Positions 9,301 through 15,872 of a stretch of 64,000 bases of DNA are shown here, piece after piece (position 1 is the first letter of the stretch; each line of letters begins with the position of its first letter). The translations under genes and the position numbers were made by a program. The notes below the pieces were generated by a model. That model was given only the letters and a program-made list of their open reading frames with translations. It had not been told where the DNA came from and made no database searches. This DNA comes from JBBECE01 sp040881985 (GTDB lineage: Bacteria > Pseudomonadota > Alphaproteobacteria > Rhizobiales > Devosiaceae). The DNA lies in contig JBBECE010000026.1 of the NCBI GenBank assembly GCA_040881985.1, positions 29,725-93,724 on the forward strand, in the 5' to 3' direction.

Positions 9301-11068
9301 GCTGGCGCACTTCGAGGCGCTTTCGCCGCCCCAGACCTTCGAGGTCGAAGAGGTTCGGTCGCGGCCCGATGAACGAGACGAGACTCATCACCAGCTCCTC
9401 GCGGATCGAGTCGATCGGCGGATTGGTGACCTGGGCGAAGTTCTGCTTGAAGTAGGTGTAGAGCAGCTTCGGGCGGTCGGAGAGCGCCGAGATCGGCGCG
9501 TCGTTGCCCATCGAGCCGACGGCTTCCTGGCCGGTGATTGCCATCGGTGCCATCAGAATCTTCAGGTCTTCCTCGGTGTAGCCGAACGCCTGCTGGCGAT
9601 CGAGCAGGCTGACGTCGTCGCGCGTCGGGTGGGCGGCCACCACCGGCAACTCCTCCACCACAATCTGGGTGCGCGCCAGCCAGTTGCGATAGGGGTGCGC
9701 CCTGGCAAGGCTCGCCTTGATCTCGTCGTCGGCGATGATCCGGCCTTGCTTCAGGTCGATGAGCAGCATCTTGCCGGGCTGCAAGCGCCATTTGGTGACG
9801 ATCCGGCTTTCTTCCACCGGCAGGACGCCAGCTTCCGAGGCGAGGATTACCTCGTCGTCCGCAGTGACCATGTAGCGCGACGGGCGCAGCCCGTTGCGGT
9901 CGAGGGTGGCTCCGATCTGCTGGCCGTCGGAGAAGGCGATCGCCGCCGGTCCGTCCCACGGTTCCATAATTGCCGCGTGGTACTCGTAGAAGGCGCGCCG
10001 CTCCTCGTCCATAAGCGGGTTGCCCGCCCATGCCTCGGGGATCAGCATCATCGCCGCGTGCGGCAGCGAGTAGCCGCCGCGCAGGAGGAACTCGAGCGCG
10101 TTGTCGAAGCAGGCGGTGTCCGACTGGCCCTCGTAGGAGACCGGCCAGAGCTTCCTGATGTCGTCGCCATAGAGCTTCGATGTGACGCTCGCCTGGCGCG
10201 CCGCCATCCAGTTGACGTTGCCGCGTACCGTGTTGATCTCGCCGTTGTGGCAGACGAGACGATAGGGGTGCGCCAGGCGCCACGACGGAAAAGTATTGGT
10301 CGAGAAGCGCTGGTGGACAAGCGCCAGCGCCGACTCGAAATCCGGATTGTGCAAGTCGCGGTAGTAGTCGCCGAGCTGGTAGGCGAGGAACATCCCTTTG
10401 TAGACCAGCGTCCGGCACGACATCGAGACGACGTAGAAGTCGTTTTGCAGCCCGCCGTAGGTGGCGAAGATGCGAGCCGAGATGACCTTGCGGACGATGT
10501 AGAGCTTGCGCTCGAAAGCGTCTTCGTCGGCGATCTTGGCTCCGCGGCCAATGAACACCTGACGATGGAAGGGTTCCTTGATTGCGAACTCGGGCGCCTT
10601 CGACAGACAGGCGTTGTCGGAGGGCACGTCGCGCCACCCGAGGAGCGTCTGGCCTTCTTCGGCGATGACGTCTGCGACGATCTTCTCCATGGCAGCGCGC
10701 ATCGCGACGTCCTGAGGCATGAAGATGAAGCCGACGGCGTAACGGCCGGGCCCGGGCAGGGCGAAGCCGAGGCGCTCGGCCTCCTTGGCGAAGAAGGCAT
10801 GCGGTATCTGCACGAGCATGCCGGCGCCGTCACCCATCAGCGGGTCGGCACCGACGGCACCACGGTGCGTCAGGTTCTGAACGATCCTGAGGCCGTCCTC
10901 GATGATACGGTGGGACTTCTTGTTGTGGAGATTGACGATGAAGCCGATGCCGCACGAGTCGCGCTCATGCAGCGGGTCGTAGAGGCCGGGCCCCGACGGA
11001 CGGCCAGACACCGGGCGCAACGCGTCCCGGGCGATCTTCGGCTCAAATCCAACCGGCGCTTGCGCCAT
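6368..11068 (-). CDS. gltB: Glutamate synthase large subunit
   Basis: At 1566 aa this is the full-length alpha subunit, which converts glutamine plus 2-oxoglutarate to two glutamates. The N-terminal class II amidotransferase begins at DSCGIGF (about residue 36). Its Cys is the nucleophile after propeptide removal, as in other GltB. The central and FMN-binding synthase domains contain GEGGEEADRFKPL and GGQLPGHKV. The Fe-S ligands lie in CVMMRKCHLNTCPVGVA, and the C-terminal GXGXG beta-helix domain is present. ATG 11066-11068 is preceded by AGAGGAA at good spacing; upstream in-frame codons lack this. A 370-bp leader separates it from the hsp20 terminator. Confidence 0.97.
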   Translation of the reverse strand: MAQAPVGFEPKIARDALRPVSGRPSGPGLYDPLHERDSCGIGFIVNLHNKKSHRIIEDGLRIVQNLTHRGAVGADPLMGDGAGMLVQIPHAFFAKEAERLGFALPGPGRYAVGFIFMPQDVAMRAAMEKIVADVIAEEGQTLLGWRDVPSDNACLSKAPEFAIKEPFHRQVFIGRGAKIADEDAFERKLYIVRKVISARIFATYGGLQNDFYVVSMSCRTLVYKGMFLAYQLGDYYRDLHNPDFESALALVHQRFSTNTFPSWRLAHPYRLVCHNGEINTVRGNVNWMAARQASVTSKLYGDDIRKLWPVSYEGQSDTACFDNALEFLLRGGYSLPHAAMMLIPEAWAGNPLMDEERRAFYEYHAAIMEPWDGPAAIAFSDGQQIGATLDRNGLRPSRYMVTADDEVILASEAGVLPVEESRIVTKWRLQPGKMLLIDLKQGRIIADDEIKASLARAHPYRNWLARTQIVVEELPVVAAHPTRDDVSLLDRQQAFGYTEEDLKILMAPMAITGQEAVGSMGNDAPISALSDRPKLLYTYFKQNFAQVTNPPIDSIREELVMSLVSFIGPRPNLFDLEGLGRRKRLEVRQPILTNADLEKIRAIGDMDDNPFRSKTLDITYPTDAGASGMSSALDGLCADAEAAVDAGINIIILSDRMVGPDRIPMPSLLATAGVHHHLIRRGLRTSVGIVVETGEAREIHHFCVLAGYGAEAINPYLAFETLTAMERDFPEEVDALEVEHRYIKSIDKGILKVIAKMGISTYQSYCGAQIFDAVGLSSAFVARYFTGTATAIEGVGLAEVAEETARRHRDAFGSSPVLAEALDVGGDYLFRLRGEAHVWRSETVTALQHAVRGNAPDRYREFSRLVNETEDKYLTIRSLFRVKTAEEDGRAPVPLDEVEPAKEIVKRFSTGAMSFGSISREAHTTLAIAMNRIGGKSNTGEGGEEADRFKPLPNGDSMRSAIKQVASGRFGATTEYLVNSDIMQIKMAQGAKPGEGGQLPGHKVDAIIARVRHSTPGVGLISPPPHHDIYSIEDLAQLIFDLKNVNPEGKVSVKLVSEVGVGTVAAGVSKARADHVTIAGYEGGTGASPLTSIKHAGSPWEIGLSETHQTLVKNRLRGRIAVQVDGGIRTGRDVVIGALLGADEFGMATAPLISVGCVMMRKCHLNTCPVGVATQDPVLRKRFTGKPEHVINYLFFVAEEVREMMAQLGYRKFSEMIGQMQMLDRTGMVSHWKAKGLDFSRLFHKPDAPEGVAIWNSERQNHPLRDILDRRFVAEAKAALDEKRPVQITGTIRNTDRSTGAMLSGEVARRYGHAGLSEDTIVISLTGTGGQSFGAWLAAGVSLDLVGQANDYVGKGLSGGRIAIRPPEDSGIVPEESIIVGNTVLYGAISGEAYFRGVAGERFAVRNSGAIAVVEGAGDHCCEYMTGGVVVVLGKTGRNFAAGMSGGIAYVLDEDGSFESRCNMSMVSLEPVVEEETLNDRDFGHAGDLETKGLVEIMSDLGRNDADRLRQLLLRHKGFAGSTRAAEILANWTEWLPKFKKIMPVEYAHALAELEKERARLSVAAE

Positions 11069-11435
11069 GGCGTTCCTCTTGCATCCCGTCCCCGCTGATG
11101 TACTTAGGGGCACTGGCTCTACCCGGGTTGCGGGGTTGCTTCCGTCCCTCACGGCTCGTTGCTACCGACGCAAATCTTGTCTGTTGGCGGCGCTTTATCC
11201 AAATGGCCGCCCGATTGGTCCTGCCCGTCAGCGACGGGCTCACTCGGCCCCACCCTTCCGGTCCCTCGACCCGGCGGGCGCAACAGCCTTGCTGCCGGGA
11301 GACAGCAGGGCGCTGTAATGGACAACAGTACTGTCCTATCTGCGTTGACACTGCCAGATTTTACCAAAAGGGGCAAGCGCCGCGACGTAGATTCTTGTAC
11401 CACATTTCGGGCTCACAGCTGCGGCTCGGACAAGC
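11069..11435 (-). promoter_or_regulatory. gltB upstream region with small palindrome
   Basis: This stretch holds no convincing gene. It is GC-rich on the gltB-proximal side and less so beyond. A perfect 10-bp palindrome, ACAGTACTGT, sits at 11325-11334 within a longer imperfect dyad (GGACA...TGTCC). It is a candidate operator for gltBD. The promoter itself could not be assigned with confidence. Confidence 0.35.
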
Positions 11436-11461
11436 AAAAGGCGCGGCCGGCGGGCCGCGCC
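11436..11461 (-). terminator. Rho-independent terminator of hsp20
   Basis: Read on the minus strand, GGCGCGGCC pairs with GGCCGCGCC across a 4-base loop and is followed by TTTTGC. It lies 42 bases past the hsp20 stop. Confidence 0.8.
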
Positions 11462-11502
11462 TCAAATCGATCTTGAGGAGGTCGCCCCGCAGGGACTGCG
11501 GT

Positions 11503-11955
11503 CTAGTGGGCGGACATGTCCTCGATCGTCTTGCCGTTGGCAACCACGATCTGGCGCGGACGCTTGCTCTCGGGCAGTTCGCGCTGCAGGTCGATGTGCA
11601 GGAGCCCGTTTTCGAGCTTGGCCCCCTTCACTTCGACATGCTCAGCCAACTGGAAGCGCCGCTCGAAGGTCCGTTCGGCGATGCCGCGATGCAGGAACTG
11701 ACGTTGCTTGTCCTCGACCTCGGTGGTCTTGGCACCGCGGACGCTCAATGTGCTTTCCTTGGCCTCGATCGAGATCTCATCGGCGGTGAACCCGGCGACC
11801 GCCATGGAGATGCGGTAGGCATCCTCGCCGGTGCGTTCGATGTTGTAGGGGGGATAGGTGACCAGGTCCTGCGCGACCGAGCTGTCGAGCAGCGAAAAGA
11901 GCCGGTCAAAGCCGACGGTCGAGCGATAGAACGGCGAAAAATCAAGAGCTTGCAT
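11503..11955 (-). CDS. Small heat shock protein, Hsp20/IbpA family
   Basis: The 150-aa ATP-independent holdase chaperone binds unfolding proteins in the cytoplasm. The N-terminus MQALDFSPFYRSTVGFDRLF matches the IbpA/HspH class A type of rhizobia. The alpha-crystallin domain runs from about residue 35 (YNIERTGEDAYRISMAVAGF) to about 130, with the beta-strand motif AERTFERRFQL and GLLHIDLQRELPE. A strong Shine-Dalgarno (AAGGAG) precedes ATG. Upstream lie a sigma-32-like promoter and a ROSE-like leader (separate entries), so both transcription and translation should respond to temperature. A terminator follows, so the gene is monocistronic. Confidence 0.95.
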   Translation of the reverse strand: MQALDFSPFYRSTVGFDRLFSLLDSSVAQDLVTYPPYNIERTGEDAYRISMAVAGFTADEISIEAKESTLSVRGAKTTEVEDKQRQFLHRGIAERTFERRFQLAEHVEVKGAKLENGLLHIDLQRELPESKRPRQIVVANGKTIEDMSAH

Positions 11956-12057
11956 GGCACATTCTCCTTGTTGAGCAACATGCGTTGGATGCCGGCCCTG
12001 CGATCCCCTAGCGGGCGGATCAGCGTCCGGGCCGCCGCGCCCGAGATACCGGCACGC
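11956..12057 (-). promoter_or_regulatory. ROSE-like RNA thermometer, hsp20 5' leader
   Basis: The transcript leader is about 100 nt. Just before ATG it reads UUGCU-CAACA-AGGAG (11964-11978 on the minus strand). UUGCU can pair with the Shine-Dalgarno AGGAG with a G-G mismatch in the middle, which is the hallmark of ROSE elements that keep small heat-shock mRNAs closed at low temperature. The upstream part of the leader is GC-rich and can form further stems. The family rule (UYGCU anti-SD, sHSP gene, alphaproteobacteria) is known; melting was not computed. Confidence 0.6.
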
Positions 12058-12065
12058 GGCAGTGC

Positions 12066-12098
12066 AAATGTTGGATTCGCCTTCGAGCGTTTCAAGGG
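12066..12098 (-). promoter_or_regulatory. RpoH (sigma-32) type promoter of hsp20
   Basis: On the minus strand CCCTTGAAA (-35, 12090-12098), a 15-base spacer and CCAACATTT (-10, 12066-12074) match the heat-shock promoter pattern CTTGAA / CCCCATTT closely in the -35 and reasonably in the -10. Transcription would start near 12058. Confidence 0.65.
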
Positions 12099-12171
12099 CA
12101 TCTTCAGGTGAACGACCGATGAATACGCGCTTCCGGCCCGGTTCAGCGGTGCGGAACTAGACATTGCGCCA

Positions 12172-12280
12172 GACGGCGGGAGCGTTCCCGCCGTCGTACC
12201 CAGGACGCCAGCATTGCCCCCCGCATGGCGTCCCCTCACGCGAGGCCAGCAGCCCCCAAAAAGGCTGCTGGCCTTCGTTT
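12172..12280 (+). ncRNA. Candidate small RNA made of three strong hairpins
   Basis: Three consecutive perfect stems occur: 10 bp with a tetraloop (12172-12181/12186-12195), 8 bp with a C-rich loop containing CCCCCC (12203-12210/12226-12233), and 12 bp with an 8-base loop (12243-12254/12263-12274) followed by TTCGTTT. No open frame precedes the last, terminator-like hairpin on this strand; the leftward neighbour hsp20 is on the other strand. A free-standing RNA of roughly 110-150 nt is the simplest reading. I see no match to 6S, SRP RNA or tmRNA. Confidence 0.45.
12243..12280 (+). terminator. Terminator-like hairpin, 12-bp stem
   Basis: AGGCCAGCAGCC pairs perfectly with GGCTGCTGGCCT across a CCCAAAAA-type loop; the 3' side is TTCGTTT. 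It has no protein-coding gene upstream on this strand and is probably the end of the candidate small RNA. Confidence 0.6.
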
Positions 12281-12338
12281 GCGCCCTTGCGGTCCGGCCC
12301 GCCCGGGCCTAATTCTCGGCCCATTCGGAGGGTGGGCG

Positions 12339-13316
12339 ATGGGCAACCTCGCGGTCAGAGAAAAGGCGGTCCTTCTGGACCTCAAGGCCAATCCGGTGCC
12401 GCCCGGGGCGCGGGCGGCCTATTTCACCACTTCGGACAAAGTGCAGCTGCGCTATGCGATCTGGCCACGCACGACCGGCCCCAACCGGGGAACGGTCTGC
12501 CTCGTGCACGGGCGCACCGAGACGATCGAGAAATATTTCGAGACGATCTCGGACTTTCGCCTGAGGGGGTTCTCAGTCGCCACTTTCGACTGGCGCGGCC
12601 AGGGCGGTTCGGAACGGTTCAACTCGACCAGCTATTTCGGCCATGTCGACCGGTTCGACGACTATTGGCTGGATCTGAATAGCTTTCATTCCGAAATTCT
12701 TTTGCCCGACTGTCCGCCGCCCTTCTACCTCGTCGGCCATTCGATGGGGGGGCTCGCCTCGCTGATTTCGGTGGCGCGGGACCGGCTGATGTTCGACCGG
12801 GTGTTCCTGTCGGCGCCGATGCTCGCCTTCGAGGGACTGCCGCTCGGCCTTTCGGCGCTGGCGACGGTTTTCGAGGGGCTGAAACTCGCCGGTTTCGGCC
12901 GCCTGCCGTTTCGCCGGCCGCAAGACAAGCCCTCGACCGAGGAAGGCTTCGCCGGCAATCCGCTCACCTCCGACTTCAAGCGCTATATGCGCTCGGTCGA
13001 GATTTTTCGGACTCGGCCGGACCTGATCACCACCTCGCCGACGATTTCTTGGGCGGCGACGGCGCTCAGGACCATGGCGCGGATCAACCGTGACGATTTC
13101 CCGCCCCGCATCAACGTGCCGGTGCTGATGCTGGCAGCGGCGCGCGACACGGTCGTCTCCACTTCGGCGATCGAACAGCTCGGTTTGAGGCTCAGAACCG
13201 GCCGGCACGCGGTCATCGCCGGGGCGCGGCACGAACTGTTCATGGAAAGCGACAATCTGCGCGGCCAGGTCTTCGCAGCGTTCGATGCGTTCATCACCGA
13301 GCAAAGTCCGCACTAG
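12339..13316 (+). CDS. Alpha/beta hydrolase, lysophospholipase (PldB-like)
   Basis: The 325-aa cytoplasmic serine hydrolase belongs to the Hydrolase_4/monoglyceride-lipase group. The oxyanion region is VCLVHGRTET, the nucleophile elbow is LVGHSMGGLAS (Ser about residue 133), the acid is in LAAARDTVVS and the histidine in AGARHELFME. FDWRGQGGSER is typical of PldB-like proteins. ATG 12339 has the Shine-Dalgarno GGAGGG at good distance; the longer open frame upstream crosses the terminator and was discarded. The exact lipid substrate cannot be told. The stop overlaps the stop of convergent hisN within CTAG. Confidence 0.85.
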   Translation: MGNLAVREKAVLLDLKANPVPPGARAAYFTTSDKVQLRYAIWPRTTGPNRGTVCLVHGRTETIEKYFETISDFRLRGFSVATFDWRGQGGSERFNSTSYFGHVDRFDDYWLDLNSFHSEILLPDCPPPFYLVGHSMGGLASLISVARDRLMFDRVFLSAPMLAFEGLPLGLSALATVFEGLKLAGFGRLPFRRPQDKPSTEEGFAGNPLTSDFKRYMRSVEIFRTRPDLITTSPTISWAATALRTMARINRDDFPPRINVPVLMLAAARDTVVSTSAIEQLGLRLRTGRHAVIAGARHELFMESDNLRGQVFAAFDAFITEQSPH

Positions 13317-14143
13317 TGCGCGGCCGGCGCGAGAAGCTCTGACGCCTGGGCATGCAGCGCCGGGGTTGCCGCCGCGACGATCTGGCCGCCGCCTTCGGCC
13401 CGCCCGCTGCGCCACGTCGTGATCACCCCGCCCGCCGCCTCGATAATCGGGATCAGCGCAGCGATGTCGAACGGCTGCAGTCCTTCCTCGATGACGAGAT
13501 CGACATGCCCTGCCGCCAGCATGCAATAGCCGTAACAGTCGGTGCCGTATCGGGTGACGCGGGCGCGCGCCTCGACCGCATCGTAGGCAGCGCGCGACTG
13601 AGGCGACTCGAAAAGGCGCGGGCTGGTGGTGGCAAGGCGCGCCGAAGCAAGGGAGGTGACGCCGCTTACCTGCAGCGGCCCGGCCGTCGTTCCTCGCCTG
13701 AGGCGCGCGACGCCGCCAGCGGCGAAAAAACTCTCGCCGAGATAGGGCTGGCTCATCAGCCCGGCGATCGCCCGGCCAGAGCGGGTCAATCCGATCAGCG
13801 TGCCCCAGAGCGGCAGACCGGAGATGAAGGCGCGGGTGCCGTCGATCGGATCGACCAGCCAGACGTAGGGGCTGGCTGACCGGGTCTCGCCCAGTTCCTC
13901 CCCAATGATACCGTGGTCGGGAAATGCAGTCGCGATGACTTCGCGGATAGCGCGTTCGGCGGCGCGGTCAGCCTCGGTAACCGGATCGAAACCGTGGGCC
14001 GCCTTGTTGGCGATGCCGAGTGCGGTGCGGAAAAAGGGAAGGGTGTGGCGGGCAGCCGCTTCTGCCGCGCGCTCGAACACCGCCAGAATCCGTCCCGAAT
14101 CAATCTCTTCGGCGTCTTTCTGCAATCCAGCCAAGTTCTTCAC
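13313..14143 (-). CDS. hisN: Histidinol-phosphatase, inositol-monophosphatase type
   Basis: The 276-aa protein belongs to the Mg-dependent inositol monophosphatase fold. Motif 1 is WLVDPIDGTRAF, an upstream GEELGE supplies a metal ligand and motif 2 is PFDIAALIPIIEAAGG. The sequence FISGLPLWGTLIGL right after motif 1 is characteristic of the HisN branch rather than SuhB or CysQ, so the likely reaction is histidinol-phosphate to histidinol. Start is GTG at 14141-14143; there is no earlier Met. It is isolated from other his genes, which is common for this non-homologous enzyme in alphaproteobacteria. Confidence 0.85.
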   Translation of the reverse strand: MKNLAGLQKDAEEIDSGRILAVFERAAEAAARHTLPFFRTALGIANKAAHGFDPVTEADRAAERAIREVIATAFPDHGIIGEELGETRSASPYVWLVDPIDGTRAFISGLPLWGTLIGLTRSGRAIAGLMSQPYLGESFFAAGGVARLRRGTTAGPLQVSGVTSLASARLATTSPRLFESPQSRAAYDAVEARARVTRYGTDCYGYCMLAAGHVDLVIEEGLQPFDIAALIPIIEAAGGVITTWRSGRAEGGGQIVAAATPALHAQASELLAPAAH

Positions 14144-14253
14144 CTGGGTTAAGTACTTGTCGTAGTTGTGCGATCAGGAAATCTGGCAGGTTCGGGGCGG
14201 TTTTGCGGCGAAATTGTGAGTCATTTATGCAACAGCCCCTGGTCATTACTGGC

Positions 14254-14364
14254 TTATCCACCGGCGAGGCCGATGGCGAGGCTTGCGTGATTTCGGCAAA
14301 TCAGTGCAACCAAGGGATGCATGATGGATCGATGGCCACTCGGGTTCGTCATGATCCCGGCCAT
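14254..14364 (-). CDS. Candidate 36-aa small protein
   Basis: ATG 14362-14364 is preceded at 8 bases by GGGAGG, one of the best Shine-Dalgarno sequences nearby. The frame encodes 36 residues beginning MAGIMTNPSGHRS and ending LAIGLAGG, then TAA. The middle (PLVALICRNHASLAIGLA) is mildly hydrophobic with one Cys. No family is recognised. It lies 84 bases past the N-formylglutamate amidohydrolase stop on the same strand, after an 8-bp hairpin. A terminator on the opposite strand overlaps its leader, so an antisense RNA is an alternative reason for the sequence constraint. Confidence 0.35.
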   Translation of the reverse strand: MAGIMTNPSGHRSIMHPLVALICRNHASLAIGLAGG

Positions 14365-14385
14365 CGATGTTTCCTCCCTTGACTT

Positions 14386-14415
14386 CGGGCCGCGCATTGC
14401 GGCCCGTTTTCTTTT
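14386..14415 (+). terminator. Rho-independent terminator without an obvious gene
   Basis: CGGGCCGC pairs with GCGGCCCG (5-base loop) and is followed by TTTTCTTTT on the + strand. Only a divergent region upstream of hisN precedes it, so a short + strand transcript of up to about 230 nt must start between 14150 and 14380 if the terminator is used. Confidence 0.6.
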
Positions 14416-14447
14416 CCGAGCCCTGCGTTCTGCCCGCCGGAACATGC

Positions 14448-15398
14448 CTATTCGGCCGCGGTCCTGGTGGGGACGAGTTCGGCGAGTTCGATCGAAGCAA
14501 AACTGTCGATGAGTTGGTCGATGGTCGCGCGCAGAGCCTCGAAGCCCTCATGGGTCTGCAGGCTCGCCTCGTCCATATAGAGGTGCCGGCCGATTTCGAT
14601 CTGCAGCGCATGCAGCCCGTGTTCGGGGCGGCCATAGGTGCGGGTATTGTGCCCGCCGGCGTAGGGCCGGTTGCGAGCGACCTTGAGCCCGGCGCCGGAA
14701 AGGATCGTGTCGGCTCGCTCGATCAGCGGGGCGGCGCAGGCGCTGCCATAGCGGTCGCCGAGTACAACGTCAGGGCCGGCCCGGTCGCCGCTGCGGCTGA
14801 GGCGCGGCATGGAATGGCAGTCGACGAGGACGGAAACGCCGAACCGGCTGAGCGACTCCCCCAGCAGTGCTTGCAGCGCCTGGTGATAGGGTTTGTAGAT
14901 GCCCTCGATGCGCATCAGCGCGTCCGGCAGGCGCAACTTCGTCCGGTAGATTTGTTTATTCTCGGCGACATTGCGGGCGATCGTGCCGAGCCCGGCGGCG
15001 ACCCGCGGCGAGCGGGTATTGAACCGCGGCGGCAACGGGTCGGCGAACATGTGCGGATCGAGTTCGTAAGGCTCGCGATTGACATCGAGATAGGCGCGCG
15101 GGAAATGCGCCCGCAGAAGCGGCATGCCGCGATGCGGGGCGCGGGCGAAGAGTTCGTCCACATAGGCGTCCTCGGACTGGCGGATCGACAGAGGATCGAG
15201 GCAGGCGATGCCGAGGAAGCGGTCGGGATAGTCGCGGCCCGAATGCGGCGAATTGAACACGAAGGGCGCGAGCAGACGGCGCGGCCGAACGGTTTCGAAA
15301 GCGGGCCTGTCGGCGTAGTCGGATCGCATGCTGGCGCGCATCCCCAAGGGCTTTGGAGCAATTTGCCCAAAGGCAACAAAATAGTCCAGTTCGCTCAA
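14448..15398 (-). CDS. N-formylglutamate amidohydrolase family protein
   Basis: The 316-aa product matches the HutG/FGase fold. It shows FVFNSPHSGRDYP near residue 46, a metal-site segment HFPRAYLDVNREPYEL and the signature VLVDCHSMPR. The C-terminal ALQIEIGRHLYMDE is also conserved. The classic reaction is N-formyl-L-glutamate to glutamate plus formate (histidine degradation), but no hut genes are nearby. In rhizobia this copy sits next to cpdR, as here, so its physiological role is less certain. TTG 15398 gives the longest frame with a poor ribosome site; ATG codons at 15341 or 15329 are alternatives. Confidence 0.8.
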   Translation of the reverse strand: MSELDYFVAFGQIAPKPLGMRASMRSDYADRPAFETVRPRRLLAPFVFNSPHSGRDYPDRFLGIACLDPLSIRQSEDAYVDELFARAPHRGMPLLRAHFPRAYLDVNREPYELDPHMFADPLPPRFNTRSPRVAAGLGTIARNVAENKQIYRTKLRLPDALMRIEGIYKPYHQALQALLGESLSRFGVSVLVDCHSMPRLSRSGDRAGPDVVLGDRYGSACAAPLIERADTILSGAGLKVARNRPYAGGHNTRTYGRPEHGLHALQIEIGRHLYMDEASLQTHEGFEALRATIDQLIDSFASIELAELVPTRTAAE

Positions 15399-15504
15399 AG
15401 GTGGTCGATGGCGGCGATTTGCTGTTCATTCCGGCGCCGAGCGATGATAACGATTTGGCGGGACAGCATTGCCTGCGCGCTGTCGGAGGTGATCGAAGAG
15501 GCCC

Positions 15505-15864
15505 ATGCACCGGATCCTGCTTGCCGAAGACGACAACGACATGCGCAAGTTCCTGACCCGGGCGCTGACCCAGGCCGGCTACGAGGTCGTGGCGTTCGAC
15601 AATGGGCGGTCGGCCTACGAGCGGCTCAGGGAGGAGCCGTTCTCGCTCCTGCTGAGCGACATCGTCATGCCGGAGATGGACGGAATCGAGCTCGCCCGGC
15701 GGGCGACCGAACTCGATCCGGACCTCAAGGTGATGTTCATCACCGGCTTCGCGGCCGTCGCGCTCAATCCAGACAGCGAGGCACCGAAGAATGCTTCGGT
15801 CCTGTCAAAGCCGTTTCATCTGAAAGATCTCGTCAACGAGGTCGAGAGGCTGCTCGCCGCCTGA
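15505..15864 (+). CDS. cpdR: Single-domain response regulator CpdR
   Basis: A 119-aa stand-alone receiver. The acidic pair is in LLAEDDNDM, the phospho-acceptor Asp in LLSDIVMPEMDGIELARRA, the Thr in MFITGFAAVALNPDSE and the conserved Lys in VLSKPFHLKDLVNEVE. This close match to rhizobial CpdR1 and Caulobacter CpdR identifies it. In those species unphosphorylated CpdR localises ClpXP to the pole and primes degradation of cell-cycle regulators, under control of CckA-ChpT. The chain ends in Leu-Leu-Ala-Ala. It is divergent from the N-formylglutamate amidohydrolase gene, the usual alphaproteobacterial neighbour. Confidence 0.92.
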   Translation: MHRILLAEDDNDMRKFLTRALTQAGYEVVAFDNGRSAYERLREEPFSLLLSDIVMPEMDGIELARRATELDPDLKVMFITGFAAVALNPDSEAPKNASVLSKPFHLKDLVNEVERLLAA

Positions 15865-15872
15865 CGCGTTGG

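Noticed and set aside
8522..11098. Long open frame (over 850 codons) antisense to gltB
   Set aside because: GC-rich third positions keep the complementary strand open; the translation is Arg/Asp/Val-rich low-information sequence and gltB on the other strand is certain.
12172..12280. Three-hairpin RNA as 6S RNA, SRP RNA or tmRNA
   Set aside because: None of the conserved sequence motifs of these RNAs is present and the length is wrong.
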